Origin: Geodermatophilus obscurus
GTDB lineage: Bacteria > Actinomycetota > Actinomycetes > Mycobacteriales > Geodermatophilaceae
Length of the DNA: 64,000 nt
Direction of reading: 5' to 3'
Assembly: GCF_900115395.1 (NCBI RefSeq)
Contig: NZ_FOWE01000009.1
Location: 186,001 to 250,000, forward strand
The position numbers and the translations under genes were made by a program. The notes below the pieces were generated by a model that saw nothing but the letters and a program-made list of their open reading frames with translations, had not been told where the DNA came from and did no database searches. The first letter of the stretch is position 1, and every line of letters begins with the position of its first letter. Of the stretch, positions 9,334 to 20,637 are shown piece after piece.

Positions 9334-9966
9334 GTGGAGCCTCGCAGCCTGGCCGGTCCCCGGGAGGGTGCCGGTGCCCGCGCGGCCTCCGAGCCCCCGC
9401 CGGCCGACTTCGCGGCCGGCGTCGCCGCGCTGACCGCGCTGCGCGTGCGGCCCGAGATCGTCGTCGAGCCCATCCCCGCCCCGCAGCGGCTGGCACCCTT
9501 CGCGCACGCGCTGGGCGCACGGGTCACCGAGGGCGAGGGCGACGACGAGGTCGAGCTCGCCGTCGGCCGGTTCATCGTGCTCCACGACCCCGCCGGCCAC
9601 GAGGCCTGGGACGGCACCACCCGCTGCGTCGGCTACCTGTCGGCCGCCACCGACGAGCACATGGTCGACGACGCGATGTTCTCCGAGGTCGCCTGGAGCT
9701 GGCTGACCGAGGCCCTGTCCGGCTGCGGCGCCGCGGCGCACGCGCTCGGCGGCACCGTCACCCGCACCGCCTCCACCCGCTTCGGCGACCTGGCCGGCCC
9801 GGAGCACTCGGTCGACGTCGAGATCCGCGCCTCGTGGACCGCCGAGGACACCGCGCTGGACCGCCACCTCGACGCGTGGCTGGAGGTCCTGGGCACCGCG
9901 GCGGGGCTGCCGCCGCCGGGCGTCTCCCTCCTGGGTCCCTCCGGGTCGGTCGACGACGACGCCTAG
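9334..9966 (+). CDS. DUF3000 family protein
   Basis: A 210-residue actinobacterial protein of unknown function. Family signatures include [37 protein letters not shown] and [18 protein letters not shown]. Its length fits the family. In actinobacteria DUF3000 genes sit between hemE (divergent) and rnd, exactly as here (M. tuberculosis Rv2680). No catalytic motif is visible, so the role is unassigned. It shares its frame with the downstream rnd gene, separated by TAG at 9964. Confidence 0.9.
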   Translation: MEPRSLAGPREGAGARAASEPPPADFAAGVAALTALRVRPEIVVEPIPAPQRLAPFAHALGARVTEGEGDDEVELAVGRFIVLHDPAGHEAWDGTTRCVGYLSAATDEHMVDDAMFSEVAWSWLTEALSGCGAAAHALGGTVTRTASTRFGDLAGPEHSVDVEIRASWTAEDTALDRHLDAWLEVLGTAAGLPPPGVSLLGPSGSVDDDA

Positions 9967-10017
9967 GATCGGAACCGGAACAGCGGTGGACGAGACGGGC
10001 GAGAAGGTGGACGGCAA

Positions 10018-11274
10018 CTGAGCACCGAGCCCCTCCCCGACGCCCCGCCCGCGGACGACGGATCCTCGTCCGAGGGCCCCGCACCGGTCCCCCTCCTCGC
10101 TCCGCGCGACGGCCTGCCACCGGTCATCGACACCTCCACCGCCCTCGTCGACTACGCCGCCGCGCTGCGGACCGGCACCGGCCCGGTCGCCGTCGACGCC
10201 GAGCGCGCCTCCGGCTACCGCTACGGCCAGCGCGCCTACCTCGTGCAGCTGCGCCGCGCCGGCGCCGGCACCGGCCTGGTCGACCCCGTCCCGCTGCCCG
10301 ACCTCTCCTCCGTCCAGGACGCGATCGGCGACGAGGAGTGGGTGCTGCACGCGGCCAGCCAGGACCTGCCGTGCCTGGCCGAGATCGGCCTGGTCCCGGC
10401 GCGGGTCTTCGACACCGAGCTCGCCGCGCGCCTGGCCGGGCTGCCCCGGGTGGGGCTCGCCGCCGTCGTCGAGTCGCTGCTGGGGTACTCGCTGGTGAAG
10501 GGCCACTCCGCCGCCGACTGGAGCACCCGGCCGCTGCCGGAGGAGTGGCTGGTCTACGCCGCGCTCGACGTGGAGGTGCTCGTCGACCTGCGCGACGCGC
10601 TCGCCGCACTGCTGGCCGAGCAGGGCAAGACCGAGTGGGCGCGGCAGGAGTTCGCCGCCGTGCTCGCCGCCGGGCCGCCCCCGCCGCGGCAGGACCCCTG
10701 GCGTCGCACCTCCGGCGTCCACGGACTGCGCAGCCGCCGCCAGCTGGGGATGCTGCGGGCGCTGTGGGAGGCCCGCGACGACCTGGCCCGCCGGCGCGAC
10801 GTCGCGCCCGGCCGGGTGCTGCCCGACGCCGCGATGGTCTCCGCCGTCCAGGCCGACCCGCGGACGGAGTCGGCGCTGCTGGAGCTGCCGGTCTTCCGCG
10901 GCCGGGCCAACCGCCGGCTGGTGGGCACCTGGTTCGGGGCGCTCGCCCGCGGCCGCGCGCTGCCGGAGGCGGAGCTGCCCCTGCACAGCAAACCCGGCGA
11001 CGGACCGCCGCCGGTCAACCGCTGGGCCGACCGCGACCCCGCCGCGGCCACCCGCCAGCAGGCCGCCCGCGCCGCGCTGACCGAGCTGTCGGAGAAGCAC
11101 GCCGTGCCGGTGGAGAACCTGCTCTCCCCCGACCTCGTCCGCCGGCTGATGTGGACCCCGCCCGAGCCGCGCGACCCCGCGACGGTCGCCGCGGCGCTGC
11201 GGGCCGGCGGTGCCCGCGAGTGGCAGGTCGAGTTGACCCGCGACCTGCTCACCGACGCGCTGTCCCGCGCCTGA
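10018..11274 (+). CDS. rnd: Ribonuclease D (DEDDy 3'-5' exonuclease with HRDC domain), CTG start
   Basis: A 418-residue protein if started at CTG 10018. The DEDD exonuclease motif I ([19 protein letters not shown], Asp and Glu catalytic) is encoded at about 10186-10240, upstream of the first standard start (GTG 10243). Motif II is in [11 protein letters not shown] and motif III in [16 protein letters not shown]. The HRDC helix bundle follows at about residues 240-320. From the TAG at 9964 no ATG, GTG or TTG occurs in frame before motif I. CTG 10018 is preceded by an AAGGTGG ribosome-binding run 7 bases upstream and gives the natural leader [14 protein letters not shown]. Starting at GTG 10243 would delete the catalytic core start. 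It trims 3' ends of stable RNAs. Confidence 0.88.
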   Translation: MSTEPLPDAPPADDGSSSEGPAPVPLLAPRDGLPPVIDTSTALVDYAAALRTGTGPVAVDAERASGYRYGQRAYLVQLRRAGAGTGLVDPVPLPDLSSVQDAIGDEEWVLHAASQDLPCLAEIGLVPARVFDTELAARLAGLPRVGLAAVVESLLGYSLVKGHSAADWSTRPLPEEWLVYAALDVEVLVDLRDALAALLAEQGKTEWARQEFAAVLAAGPPPPRQDPWRRTSGVHGLRSRRQLGMLRALWEARDDLARRRDVAPGRVLPDAAMVSAVQADPRTESALLELPVFRGRANRRLVGTWFGALARGRALPEAELPLHSKPGDGPPPVNRWADRDPAAATRQQAARAALTELSEKHAVPVENLLSPDLVRRLMWTPPEPRDPATVAAALRAGGAREWQVELTRDLLTDALSRA

Positions 11275-11330
11275 CCGGAGACCGGTCCCCCGGCCGGGCG
11301 CGGGCCGCGCTCAGCGGTCCCGGACCGCCG

Positions 11331-12011
11331 TCACTGCCCGTAGGCGTTCTGGTAGCGGGCGTAGAGGGAGTCGATGTCGGCCTGCGCGATCGGCACCGGC
11401 TCGCCGAGCTGGCGCGCCAGGTGCACCGTGCGGGCGACGTCCTCGGTCATGACCGCCGCCTTGACCGCGGCCCGCGCCGACCGGCCGATCGTGAAGACGC
11501 CGTGGTTCTGCATGAGGACCGCAGGCGAGCGCGAGTCGCCCAGCGTGGCCACGATGCCGCGGCCGATCGAGTCGTCGCCGATGAGGGCGAACGGGCCGAC
11601 CGGGATGGGCCCGCCGAACTCGTCGCCCATCGCGGTGAGCACGCACGGGATCGGCTCGGCCCGCGCCGCCCAGGCGGTGGCGTAGGGGCTGTGCGTGTGC
11701 ACCTGGCCGTTGACCTCGGGCATGTGCCGGTAGACGTAGGCGTGCGCGTCGGTGTCGCTGGAGGGCCGCTTGACGCCGTCGACGGCGGTGCCGTCGAGGT
11801 CGCAGACGGTGATGCCCTCCCACGTCAGCTCGTCGTAGAGGACGCCACTGCCCTTGATGACGAACAGGTCCTCGCCCGGCACCCGCTCGCTCACGTTGCC
11901 CGACGTCCAGGTGACCAGCCCGTTGCGGGTCAGCTCGGCGTGCAGGGCGGCGACGCGCTCGCGCTGCTCCCGGTGGGTACCGCGCTCGGTGCGCGACTCG
12001 GTGGTGGTCAT
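11331..12011 (-). CDS. araD: L-ribulose-5-phosphate 4-epimerase
   Basis: A 226-residue class II aldolase-family protein converting L-ribulose-5-phosphate to D-xylulose-5-phosphate. The metal site is seen as GQVHTHSPYA (two His) and a further His in LMQNHGVF. The phosphate-binding TSGNVSERVPG and SSDTDAHAYVYRHMP are also present. Length is typical of AraD. It is last in the minus-strand pentose cassette, 100 bases after the kinase gene, and convergent with rnd. It feeds the pentose phosphate pathway. An L-fuculose-phosphate aldolase is the main alternative, but the TSSDT-type motif, length and partner kinase favour AraD. Confidence 0.9.
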   Translation of the reverse strand: MTTTESRTERGTHREQRERVAALHAELTRNGLVTWTSGNVSERVPGEDLFVIKGSGVLYDELTWEGITVCDLDGTAVDGVKRPSSDTDAHAYVYRHMPEVNGQVHTHSPYATAWAARAEPIPCVLTAMGDEFGGPIPVGPFALIGDDSIGRGIVATLGDSRSPAVLMQNHGVFTIGRSARAAVKAAVMTEDVARTVHLARQLGEPVPIAQADIDSLYARYQNAYGQ

Positions 12012-12111
12012 GCGGGCTCCTCGACGGGTGCGGCGGACGTGGTCTCGGCGTCGGCGTCCGGGGCGGGGACCCTGGTACCCGCGGCCGGGGTGGTCACTGA
12101 CAGGACGGGGC

Positions 12112-13707
12112 TCACACGTTCGTCACGGCGGCCCGCTCGACCGGGAGGCCGGCGACGTACCGCTGCATGAACGCGTCGAAGCCGGCGACGTCGGCCGGCT
12201 CGGGCTGGACGGTCTGCAGGGCGGTGCCGCTGAAGACCGTCGTGTCCAGGTAGTCGGCCAGGCTCTGTCCCGGCGCGCGCCGGGTGGCGAAGGCCGCCAG
12301 GACGGCGATCCCCCAGGCGCCACCCTCGGCAGCCACGTCCCCGACGGACACCGGGGTGTCGATCGCGGCGGCCAGGAAGCGCTGTGCCACGCCCCTGGTC
12401 CGGAACAGGCCGCCGTGCGCGAACATCCGGTCGAGCCGCACGCCCTCGGTCTTCTGCAGGACGTCCATGCCGATCCGCAGCGTGGCGAGCGACGCGAACA
12501 GGTGCGTCCGCATGAAGGTGGCGAGGTCGAACCTGCTGTCCGGGGACCGCACGAACAGCGGCCGCCCCTCCTCGAGACCGGTGATCGGCTCCCCGGAGAG
12601 GTAGTTGTAGGCCAGCATCCCGCCGCCGTCGCTGGCACCACCGAGCGCGGCCGTGAACAGGACCTCGAAGACGGTCGACGGGTCCACCTCGGTGCCCAGC
12701 GCCCGGGCGAACTCGGTGAACAGGCCGGCCCAGGCGTCCAGCTCACTGGCGCCGTTGTTGCAGTGCACCATGGCCACCGGGTCGCCGGCCGGCGTCGTCA
12801 CGAGGTCGATCTCGTGGTGCATCCGGGCGAGGTCGCCCTCGAGCACGACCATGGCGAAGATGCTCGTCCCGGCGGAGACGTTGCCGGTGCGCGGGGCGAC
12901 GGAGTTGGTGGCGACCATCCCCGTGCCGGCGTCACCCTCCGGCGGGCACAGCGGGATGCCGGGGCGCAGCCGCCCCGACGGGTCGAGCAGCTGCGCGCCC
13001 GCCTGGGTGAGCTCGCCGGCCGGCTCGCCGGCGGACGCGATCCTGGGCAGCAGGTCGGCGAGGGTCAGCTCGACCCCGGCCTCGGCGGCGAGCTCGTCGA
13101 ACCGGGTGAGCATCGGAGCGGAGTAGGCGCCGGTGCCGGCGTCGATCGGGAACATGCCGCTGGCGTCGCCGACACCGAGGACCTTCTCGCCGGTGAGCTG
13201 CCGGTGCACGTAGCCGGCCAGGGTCGTGAGGTGGTCGAGCCGGCCGACGTGCTCCTCCCCGTCCAGGATCGCCTGGTAGAGGTGCGCGACGCTCCAGCGG
13301 TGCGGGATGTTGACGCCGAACTCCGCGCTGAGGCGCTCCGTCGCCCGGCCCGTGTTCGTGTTGCGCCACGTGCGGAAGGGCGTGAGCAGCTCACCGTCGG
13401 CGTCGAACGCCAGGTAGCCGTGCATCATCGCCGACACGCCGAGCGCGCCGACCCCCGGCAGCTCGACGCCGTGGCGTCGCCGCACGTCGTCGGCCAGCGC
13501 CGCGATGCTGTCCTGCACCCCGGCCCAGACGGCGTCCAGCGAGTACGTCCACCGCCGGTCGACGAACTGGTTCTCCCAGTCGTAGCTGCCGACGGCGAGC
13601 GGAGCGTGGTCCGGTCCGACGAGAACCGCCTTGATGCGGGTCGACCCCAGCTCGATCCCCAGGGCCGTGCGGCCTCCGGTGATCGCCTCGCCGGCATCCA
13701 TCGTCAT
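12112..13707 (-). CDS. FGGY carbohydrate kinase, AraK-type ribulokinase
   Basis: A 531-residue FGGY-family sugar kinase from ATG 13707, preceded by a GAGAGGG ribosome-binding run. The ATP-binding first motif [17 protein letters not shown] is clear, followed by [49 protein letters not shown] and the C-terminal [12 protein letters not shown]. These motifs recall the non-orthologous ribulokinase described as AraK in Clostridium acetobutylicum rather than classical AraB or XylB. With araD next to it, phosphorylation of L-ribulose is the likely reaction. Xylulose or another ketose remains possible. A LacI-type operator lies 105 bases upstream, so it is probably induced by its sugar. Confidence 0.82.
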   Translation of the reverse strand: MTMDAGEAITGGRTALGIELGSTRIKAVLVGPDHAPLAVGSYDWENQFVDRRWTYSLDAVWAGVQDSIAALADDVRRRHGVELPGVGALGVSAMMHGYLAFDADGELLTPFRTWRNTNTGRATERLSAEFGVNIPHRWSVAHLYQAILDGEEHVGRLDHLTTLAGYVHRQLTGEKVLGVGDASGMFPIDAGTGAYSAPMLTRFDELAAEAGVELTLADLLPRIASAGEPAGELTQAGAQLLDPSGRLRPGIPLCPPEGDAGTGMVATNSVAPRTGNVSAGTSIFAMVVLEGDLARMHHEIDLVTTPAGDPVAMVHCNNGASELDAWAGLFTEFARALGTEVDPSTVFEVLFTAALGGASDGGGMLAYNYLSGEPITGLEEGRPLFVRSPDSRFDLATFMRTHLFASLATLRIGMDVLQKTEGVRLDRMFAHGGLFRTRGVAQRFLAAAIDTPVSVGDVAAEGGAWGIAVLAAFATRRAPGQSLADYLDTTVFSGTALQTVQPEPADVAGFDAFMQRYVAGLPVERAAVTNV

Positions 13708-13811
13708 GTCTCGCGACCCTCTCGCCCTCGAGTGCAGTGCCCGGTCCCGGAGCCCGCCCGGCCCGGCACCGCCGGGTCCGCGCCCGTCGCGGACGAGGCC
13801 GGTCGTGGGGA

Positions 13812-13825
13812 TGTTAGCGATAACA
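13812..13825. promoter_or_regulatory. LacI-type operator upstream of the kinase gene
   Basis: TGTTAGCGATAACA is a 14-base near-perfect palindrome with the central CG typical of LacI-family operators. It lies between the regulator and kinase genes and overlaps the regulator's own TAA stop (13814-13816). It matches the site at 19182-19195 at 12 of 14 positions allowing for orientation of the half-sites, so both are probably bound by the regulator encoded at 13814-14881. Confidence 0.75.
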
Positions 13826-14881
13826 GGGGTGGCCGTCACGCCCCGCCGGGGTCCTGCTCACCGGGACGGGGCCCGTGCTCGACCGCACGACGAGCACGGG
13901 CACCACGGGCTCGGGCACGACGTCCTCGCCGGCCAGCCGGGCGAGCACCAGCTGCACGCCGCGACGGCCGAGCTCGGCGAAGTCCTGCCGGACGGTGGTC
14001 AGCGGCGGGGCCAGGTACGGGGCCTCGGGGAGGTCGTCGAACCCGACGACGCTCACGTCATCGGGGACCGACAGCCCCTCCTCGTGCAGCGCGGCGAGCA
14101 GCCCGAGGGCCATGTGGTCGTTGGCGAGGAAGACGGCGGTGACCTCCTCACCGCGACGGATGCGGTCGGCGAGCTGCCGCCCGGCCGCGTGCCCGGACGG
14201 CGCCGTCCAGTCGCCGCACAGCGGCGGCGGCACGGGGGCGCCCGCGGCTTCGAGCACGTCGCGCCAGCCGGTGACGCGCCCGCGCGCCTCCTGCGAGCCC
14301 TCCGGGCCGGTGACGTGGTGGACGGTGCGGTGCCCCAGCGACAGCAGGTGGGCGGTCGCCAGCCGGGCCCCGGCCTCCTGGTCGACGCCGACGGCCGGCC
14401 GGCCCTCCCCACCCGAGACCTGGACGGTGACCAGCGGCACGGGTGTCTCGAGGAGGCCGATGGCACGGGCGGCGTCGTCGTAGGTCGACAGCGCCACCAC
14501 CGCGTCGACGCGATGGGACACCAGCCGGTCGACCGCCTCGCGCACGGCGGCCGCGGTGGCCTCGTCGAGGATCGAGACCGACAGGGAGTAGCCGGCCACG
14601 CGGGCGGCCTTCTCCAGGCCGATCAGCGTCTGTGCCGGCCCGTAGTGGTTGACGTGGACGGTGACCAGGCCGATGGTCCGGGAGCAGCCGGTGACCAGGG
14701 CACGGGCCGCGTAGTTGGGCCGGTAGCCGAGCTGGGCGATCGCCTGCTCGACCCGCTCCCGGGTCCGCGGCGCGACGTTGGGGTGCCCGTTGACGACCCG
14801 GGAGACCGTCTGGTGGGAGACCCCCGCCCACGCGGCGACGTCGGCCATGACCAGTGCGCGCGACGCCACGCCGGACTCCAC
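13814..14881 (-). CDS. LacI-family transcriptional regulator of the pentose cassette
   Basis: A 355-residue regulator from GTG 14881. The helix-turn-helix is at residues about 12-60 ([20 protein letters not shown], with the hinge helix [13 protein letters not shown]). A periplasmic-binding-protein-like effector domain follows, with [39 protein letters not shown] and [19 protein letters not shown]. Start ATG 14848 is possible and would trim 11 residues. It sits between the importer operon and the kinase/araD genes on the same strand. The two CG-centred palindromes at 13812 and 19182 are its probable operators, with a pentose or derivative as inducer. Confidence 0.9.
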   Translation of the reverse strand: MESGVASRALVMADVAAWAGVSHQTVSRVVNGHPNVAPRTRERVEQAIAQLGYRPNYAARALVTGCSRTIGLVTVHVNHYGPAQTLIGLEKAARVAGYSLSVSILDEATAAAVREAVDRLVSHRVDAVVALSTYDDAARAIGLLETPVPLVTVQVSGGEGRPAVGVDQEAGARLATAHLLSLGHRTVHHVTGPEGSQEARGRVTGWRDVLEAAGAPVPPPLCGDWTAPSGHAAGRQLADRIRRGEEVTAVFLANDHMALGLLAALHEEGLSVPDDVSVVGFDDLPEAPYLAPPLTTVRQDFAELGRRGVQLVLARLAGEDVVPEPVVPVLVVRSSTGPVPVSRTPAGRDGHPCYR

Positions 14882-14976
14882 GGTCTCCCCTCCCGGGCCG
14901 TCCCCGGCCCCGCGCGTCGTGCCCGGCTGGTCCTGCCCCGCTCGCCGTGTCCGCCCGTCGTGTCCCGGACACGGTG

Positions 14977-15007
14977 GTGCCCCGCGGCGGAGTCCGCCGC
15001 GGGGCAC
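14977..15007 (-). terminator. Hairpin terminator after the sugar importer operon
   Basis: GTGCCCCGCGGCGG and its exact inverse flank the 3-base loop agt, starting 9 bases past the mmsB stop. The stem is 14 bp and nearly all G/C. It would separate the importer transcript from the regulator gene. No U-run follows. Confidence 0.65.
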
Positions 15008-15015
15008 CCGGGAGG

Positions 15016-16277
15016 TCAGCGCGAGGAGCCGGCCCGCCGCTTGTTGTAGACGTCGAAGGCCACGGCCAGCAGCAGCACCAGGCCCTTGACCACCGACTGC
15101 AGGGACTGGTCGACGCCCAGGATCTGCATGCCGTTGGTCATGACGGCCATGATCAGGCCGCCGACCATGGCGCCGATGACGGTGCCGACGCCGCCGGTGA
15201 CCGCCGCACCGCCGATGAAGGCCGCGGCGATCGCGTCGAGCTCGAACATGTTGCCGGCGTTGGGCTGGGCACCGTTGGACCGCGAGGAGAAGACCACGCC
15301 GGCGATGGCCGCCAGGAAGCCCATGTTCACGAAGATCCAGAAGTTGACCGCCCGGACCTTGACGCCCGACAGCGTCGCCGCCGACAGGTTGCCGCCGATG
15401 GCGTAGACCTGGCGACCGAAGACGGTGCGCTTGGTGATCACGCCGTAGGCCAGGATGAGCACGGCCAGGATGATCAGCACGATCGGCAGGCCGCGGGCGT
15501 GCGCGAGCTGCCAGGCGAAGGCCATGACGACGGCGCCGACGGCGACGATCTTGGCCACGAAGAGCGGGAAGGACTCGACCGGCTGCTGGTACTTGACCCG
15601 GGCGAGGCGGGTGCGGAAGTTGCTGAACGCGTAGCCGGCGACGGCGATGGCGCCGATCAGCAGGGTGAACGCGTCGTAGCCGTTGCCGCCGAGGAGGCCG
15701 TTGAGGAAGCCGCCGGCGATCCGGCCGTACTGCGAGGGGAACGGCGAGAGCGAGATGTTGTCCAGCACCTGCAGGGTCAGGCCGCGGAACAGCAGCATGC
15801 CGGCCAGGGTCACGATGAAGGCCGGGATCCCGACGTAGGCCACCCAGAAGCCCTGCCAGGCGCCGATGAGCAGGCCGACGGCGATGGCGGCCAGGACGCC
15901 GACGTACCACGGCATGCCCTGGCGGATGACCAGGACCGCCGACGTGGCCCCCGTCAGCGCGACCACCGACCCGACCGACAGGTCGATGTGCCCGGCGATG
16001 ATCACGATCACCATGCCGATGGCCAGGATCAGGATGTAGCTGTACTGCAGGACCATGTTCGTGACGTTGCCGGGGCTCAGCGACGTGCCCCCGGTCAGGA
16101 TCGCGAACAGCGCGACGATGACGACGAACGCGACGTAGATGCCGCTCTGCCGCAGGTTGCTGGTCAGCAGTGCGCGGACGTCGCTGGTGCCGGCGTTGAG
16201 CGCGGCCGCGGGCGCGACGTCCTTGGGCGCGGTGGCCGTCTGGGCTTCGGGCTCGGACGAGGGGGGGACGGTCCTGG

Positions 16278-16281
<4 letters not shown>
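15016..16281 (-). CDS. mmsB: Monosaccharide ABC transporter permease
   Basis: A 421-residue inner-membrane permease of the ribose/xylose family (BPD_transp_2). A polar N-terminus of about 40 residues is followed by around ten hydrophobic helices, for example [39 protein letters not shown] and [13 protein letters not shown]. The EAA-like loop [19 protein letters not shown] near the C-terminus is typical. It overlaps mmsA by 4 bases (ATGA), giving coupled translation. Length and sequence style match MmsB/GguB of the multiple-monosaccharide systems. It forms the channel used by ChvE-delivered sugar. Confidence 0.92.
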
Positions 16282-17816
<1,535 letters not shown>

Positions 17817-17862
17817 CAGGCGTCGTCCTCAGTCTCGCGCGGGTGTGCGGTGGGATCAGGAT

Positions 17863-17898
17863 GACCCCGTCCCGGCGCGCGTGCGCCGGGACGGGGTC
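17863..17898 (-). terminator. Strong 16-bp hairpin between binding-protein and ATPase genes
   Basis: Arms 17863-17878 and 17883-17898 (GACCCCGTCCCGGCGC and inverse) pair perfectly around GCGT. It lies inside the operon, 62 bases past the binding-protein stop and 47 bases before the ATPase start. Such intercistronic hairpins usually act as a partial terminator or as a 3' stabiliser that gives more binding protein than ATPase. Confidence 0.65.
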
Positions 17899-17959
17899 CG
17901 GGAACGGCCGGGTCCGGCAGCAGCGCTACCGGACCCGGCCGGGTCGGAGGGGACGGACG

Positions 17960-19111
17960 TCAGTCCGCCTGGCCGCTCGCGACCTCCTCCTCGGTCCAGT
18001 ACTCCGAGTCGATGAGGGAGGACTGGATGTTGTCGGCGTAGACGGTCTCGACCGGCAGCAGGTAGGACGGGACGACCTTGACGCCGTTGTCGTACGTCTC
18101 GGTGTCGTTGGCCTCCGGCTCGTTGCCCTCGGCGAAGGCCGTGGCGGCGACGACGGCCTGCTCGGCCAGCAGACGGGTGTCCTTGAAGATCGTGGAGCTC
18201 TGGACACCGTCGGCGATGAGCTTGACCGACGCGATCTCGGCGTCCTGACCGGTCACGACCGGCATCGGGTTCGGCGAGTCGAGGTTCGGGCCGTACCCGG
18301 CAGCGGTCAGCGCGGTGATGATGCCGCGCGAGAGGCCGTCGTAGGGCGAGAGGACGCCGTCGACGCGCGAGCCGTCGTTGTACGTCGAGGTCAGCAGGGT
18401 CTCCATGCGCTGCTGGGCGGTCTCCTGCTGCCAGCGCAGGGTCGCGGCCTGCTCGATGTCGGTCTGACCCGACTTCACGACCAGCGTGCCGTCGTCGATG
18501 AGCGGCTTCAGGACCGACATGGCGCCGTCGAAGAAGAAGAAGGCGTTGTTGTCGTCCAGCGAGCCGGCGAACAGCTCGATGTTGAACGGACCGGTGGCGG
18601 TGCCCGGCGAGCCGTCGGCGTTGAGCAGGCCGAGGCCGGTCAGGAGGGCGTTGGCCTGGGCCACGCCGACCTCGAAGTTGTCGAACGTGACGTAGAAGTC
18701 GACGTTCTCGCTGTCGCGGATCAGCCGGTCGTAGGAGATGACCGGGATGTCGTTGGCCGCCGCGTTCTCCAGCTGGCCGGCCAGCGCCGTGCCGTCGATC
18801 GCCGCGATGATGAGGATGTCGGCACCCTCGGTGATCATCTGGTCGATCTGCTGCGACTGGGTGGGGATGTCGTCACCGGCGTACTGCAGGGAGACGGTGT
18901 AGCCCTCGTCCTCCAGCTGCTGCTGGACGTTCTCACCGTCGGCGATCCAGCGCTCGGAGGTCTGGGTCGGCATCGAGACGCCGATCGTCAGTTCCTCCGC
19001 TTCGGCACCCCCGCCGGCGCCGCCGCTCCCGCCGGCGCCCTCGCCGCCGCAGGCCGCCAGGGTCAACGCCATCGAGGCGCCGAGGGCGGCGAAGCCGAGC
19101 CTCTTGCTCAC
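17960..19111 (-). CDS. chvE: ChvE-like monosaccharide-binding lipoprotein
   Basis: A 383-residue substrate-binding protein. The signal peptide ends in a lipobox (ALTLAACGGEG, Cys about residue 21), followed by a Gly-rich linker, so it is anchored to the outer face of the membrane. The mature part has the periplasmic-binding type 1 fold: IGVSMPTQTSERWIADGENV, the DIPTQSQQIDQMITEGADI loop, IPVISYDRLI, PMPVVTGQDAEIASVKLI. The motifs match ChvE/xylose-binding proteins that take L-arabinose, D-xylose, galactose or glucose. It is first gene of the importer operon, with a LacI-type operator 71 bases upstream of its start. Confidence 0.9.
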   Translation of the reverse strand: MSKRLGFAALGASMALTLAACGGEGAGGSGGAGGGAEAEELTIGVSMPTQTSERWIADGENVQQQLEDEGYTVSLQYAGDDIPTQSQQIDQMITEGADILIIAAIDGTALAGQLENAAANDIPVISYDRLIRDSENVDFYVTFDNFEVGVAQANALLTGLGLLNADGSPGTATGPFNIELFAGSLDDNNAFFFFDGAMSVLKPLIDDGTLVVKSGQTDIEQAATLRWQQETAQQRMETLLTSTYNDGSRVDGVLSPYDGLSRGIITALTAAGYGPNLDSPNPMPVVTGQDAEIASVKLIADGVQSSTIFKDTRLLAEQAVVAATAFAEGNEPEANDTETYDNGVKVVPSYLLPVETVYADNIQSSLIDSEYWTEEEVASGQAD

Positions 19112-19181
19112 GTGTTCTCCTTCTCAGGACCTCTGCGCGCTCGCACTCCGGCGCAGACCCGCCTGTGGCGAGCGCGACGAT

Positions 19182-19195
19182 TGTGAGCGTTAACA
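19182..19195. promoter_or_regulatory. LacI-type operator upstream of the sugar importer operon
   Basis: TGTGAGCGTTAACA is a 14-base CG-centred palindrome-like site in the promoter region of the chvE-mmsA-mmsB operon. It shares TGT-AGCG-TAACA with the site upstream of the kinase gene (13812). It is in a locally AT-rich stretch as expected for a promoter. Confidence 0.75.
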
Positions 19196-19413
19196 CGGGG
19201 GCAGCGTCAAGAGCGCAGAGGTCACCTCCTCGTCACGTTCGCGTAACGCCCGGGACGTCCGCGCCGCTCACCGGCCCACCGCCCGTCCCGCGGGCCGACG
19301 GGGACTCCCCCGTCCGAGGGGGTCCGGTGACGCACGATCCGGTTACCGGCGGGTAACTTCTCCCCTGTCGCGCCCGCCACCGGGCCGGCTCCCGTCCCCG
19401 CTGCGGAGGTCCT

Positions 19414-20637
19414 GTGTCCAATCAAGAGCGGCGGCCACGCTCGCTGCGCGAGGTCGTCTTCGTCGACGGCGTGCGCACCCCCTTCGGCAAGGCCGGCCCG
19501 AAGGGCGTCTACGCCGAGACGCGCGCCGACGACCTCGTCGTCCGCGTCATCCGTGAGCTGCTGCGCCGCAACCCGGCACTGCCGCCCGACCGCGTCGACG
19601 AGGTGGCCATCGCCGCCACCACCCAGATCGGCGACCAGGGCCTCACCATCGGGCGCACCGCCGCCCTGCTGGCCGGGCTGCCGACGTCGGTGCCCGGCTA
19701 CGCCATCGACCGCATGTGCGCCGGCGCGATGACCGCCGTCACCACCACCGCCAGCGGTATCGCCTTCGGCGCCTACGACGTCGCCATCGCCGGCGGCGTC
19801 GAGCACATGGGCCGCCACCCGATGGGCGAGGGCGCCGACCCCAACCCGCGGTTCTTCAGCGAGGAGCTCGTCGACGGCTCGGCGCTCGTCATGGGCTCCA
19901 CCGCCGAGAACCTGCACGACCGGTTCCCGCACCTGACCAAGGAGCGGGCCGACGCCTTCGCCCTGGCCAGCCAGCAGCGGTACGCCAAGGCCGTCGCCAA
20001 CGGGCAGATCGGCCCGGAGCTGGTGACCGTGGCGACGCGCAGCGCCGAGCACGGCTGGGGCCTGGCCACCGTCGACGAGCCGCCGCGGCCGAACACGACC
20101 CTCGAGGGCCTGGCCACGCTCAAGACGCCGTTCCGCCCGCACGGGCACGTCACCGCCGGCAACGCGGCGGGCCTCAACGACGGCGCCACCGGCTGCATCC
20201 TCGCCGCCGAGGAGGTCGCGCAGGAGCTCGGCCTCACCGCCGGCATGCGGCTGGTAGGCTACGGCTTCGTCGGCGTCGAGCCCGAGGTGATGGGCGTGGG
20301 CCCGGTCCCCTCGACCGAGCGCGCGCTGGCCCGCACCGGCCTGACCATCGACGACATCGGCCTGTTCGAGCTCAACGAGGCCTTCGCCGTCCAGGTGCTG
20401 GCCTTCCTCGACCACTTCGGCATCGCCGACGACGACCCGCGGGTCAACCCGTGGGGCGGCGCCATCGCCGTCGGCCACCCGCTGGCCTCCTCCGGCGTGC
20501 GGCTGATGACGCAGCTGTCGCGCCAGTTCGCCGAGCGGCCCGACGTCCGCTACGGCCTGACCGCCATGTGCGTGGGCCTGGGCATGGGTGCCACCGTGAT
20601 CTGGGAGAACCCGAACTGGGAAGGGGCGGCGAAGTGA
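19414..20637 (+). CDS. fadA: Acetyl-CoA C-acyltransferase (3-ketoacyl-CoA thiolase)
   Basis: A 407-residue thiolase performing the last step of fatty acid beta-oxidation. The nucleophilic Cys lies in AIDRMCAGAMTAVT, the His in GGAIAVGHPLASSG and the second Cys in TAMCVGLGMGA. It starts at GTG 19414 (VSNQERRPRSLREVVFVDGV). Its last codons overlap the start of the downstream fadB by 4 bases (GTGA), so the two form the trifunctional beta-oxidation complex. In many actinobacteria this pair follows rnd directly; here the pentose cassette separates them. Confidence 0.95.
   Translation: MSNQERRPRSLREVVFVDGVRTPFGKAGPKGVYAETRADDLVVRVIRELLRRNPALPPDRVDEVAIAATTQIGDQGLTIGRTAALLAGLPTSVPGYAIDRMCAGAMTAVTTTASGIAFGAYDVAIAGGVEHMGRHPMGEGADPNPRFFSEELVDGSALVMGSTAENLHDRFPHLTKERADAFALASQQRYAKAVANGQIGPELVTVATRSAEHGWGLATVDEPPRPNTTLEGLATLKTPFRPHGHVTAGNAAGLNDGATGCILAAEEVAQELGLTAGMRLVGYGFVGVEPEVMGVGPVPSTERALARTGLTIDDIGLFELNEAFAVQVLAFLDHFGIADDDPRVNPWGGAIAVGHPLASSGVRLMTQLSRQFAERPDVRYGLTAMCVGLGMGATVIWENPNWEGAAK

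Noticed and set aside
8116..11100. A 994-codon minus-strand open frame ending in hemE
   Set aside because: Only the last 356 codons are protein-like. The rest is antisense to DUF3000 and rnd, an artefact of high GC content. The same applies to the long frames at 4971-8414, 13814-15910 and 44666-47860.
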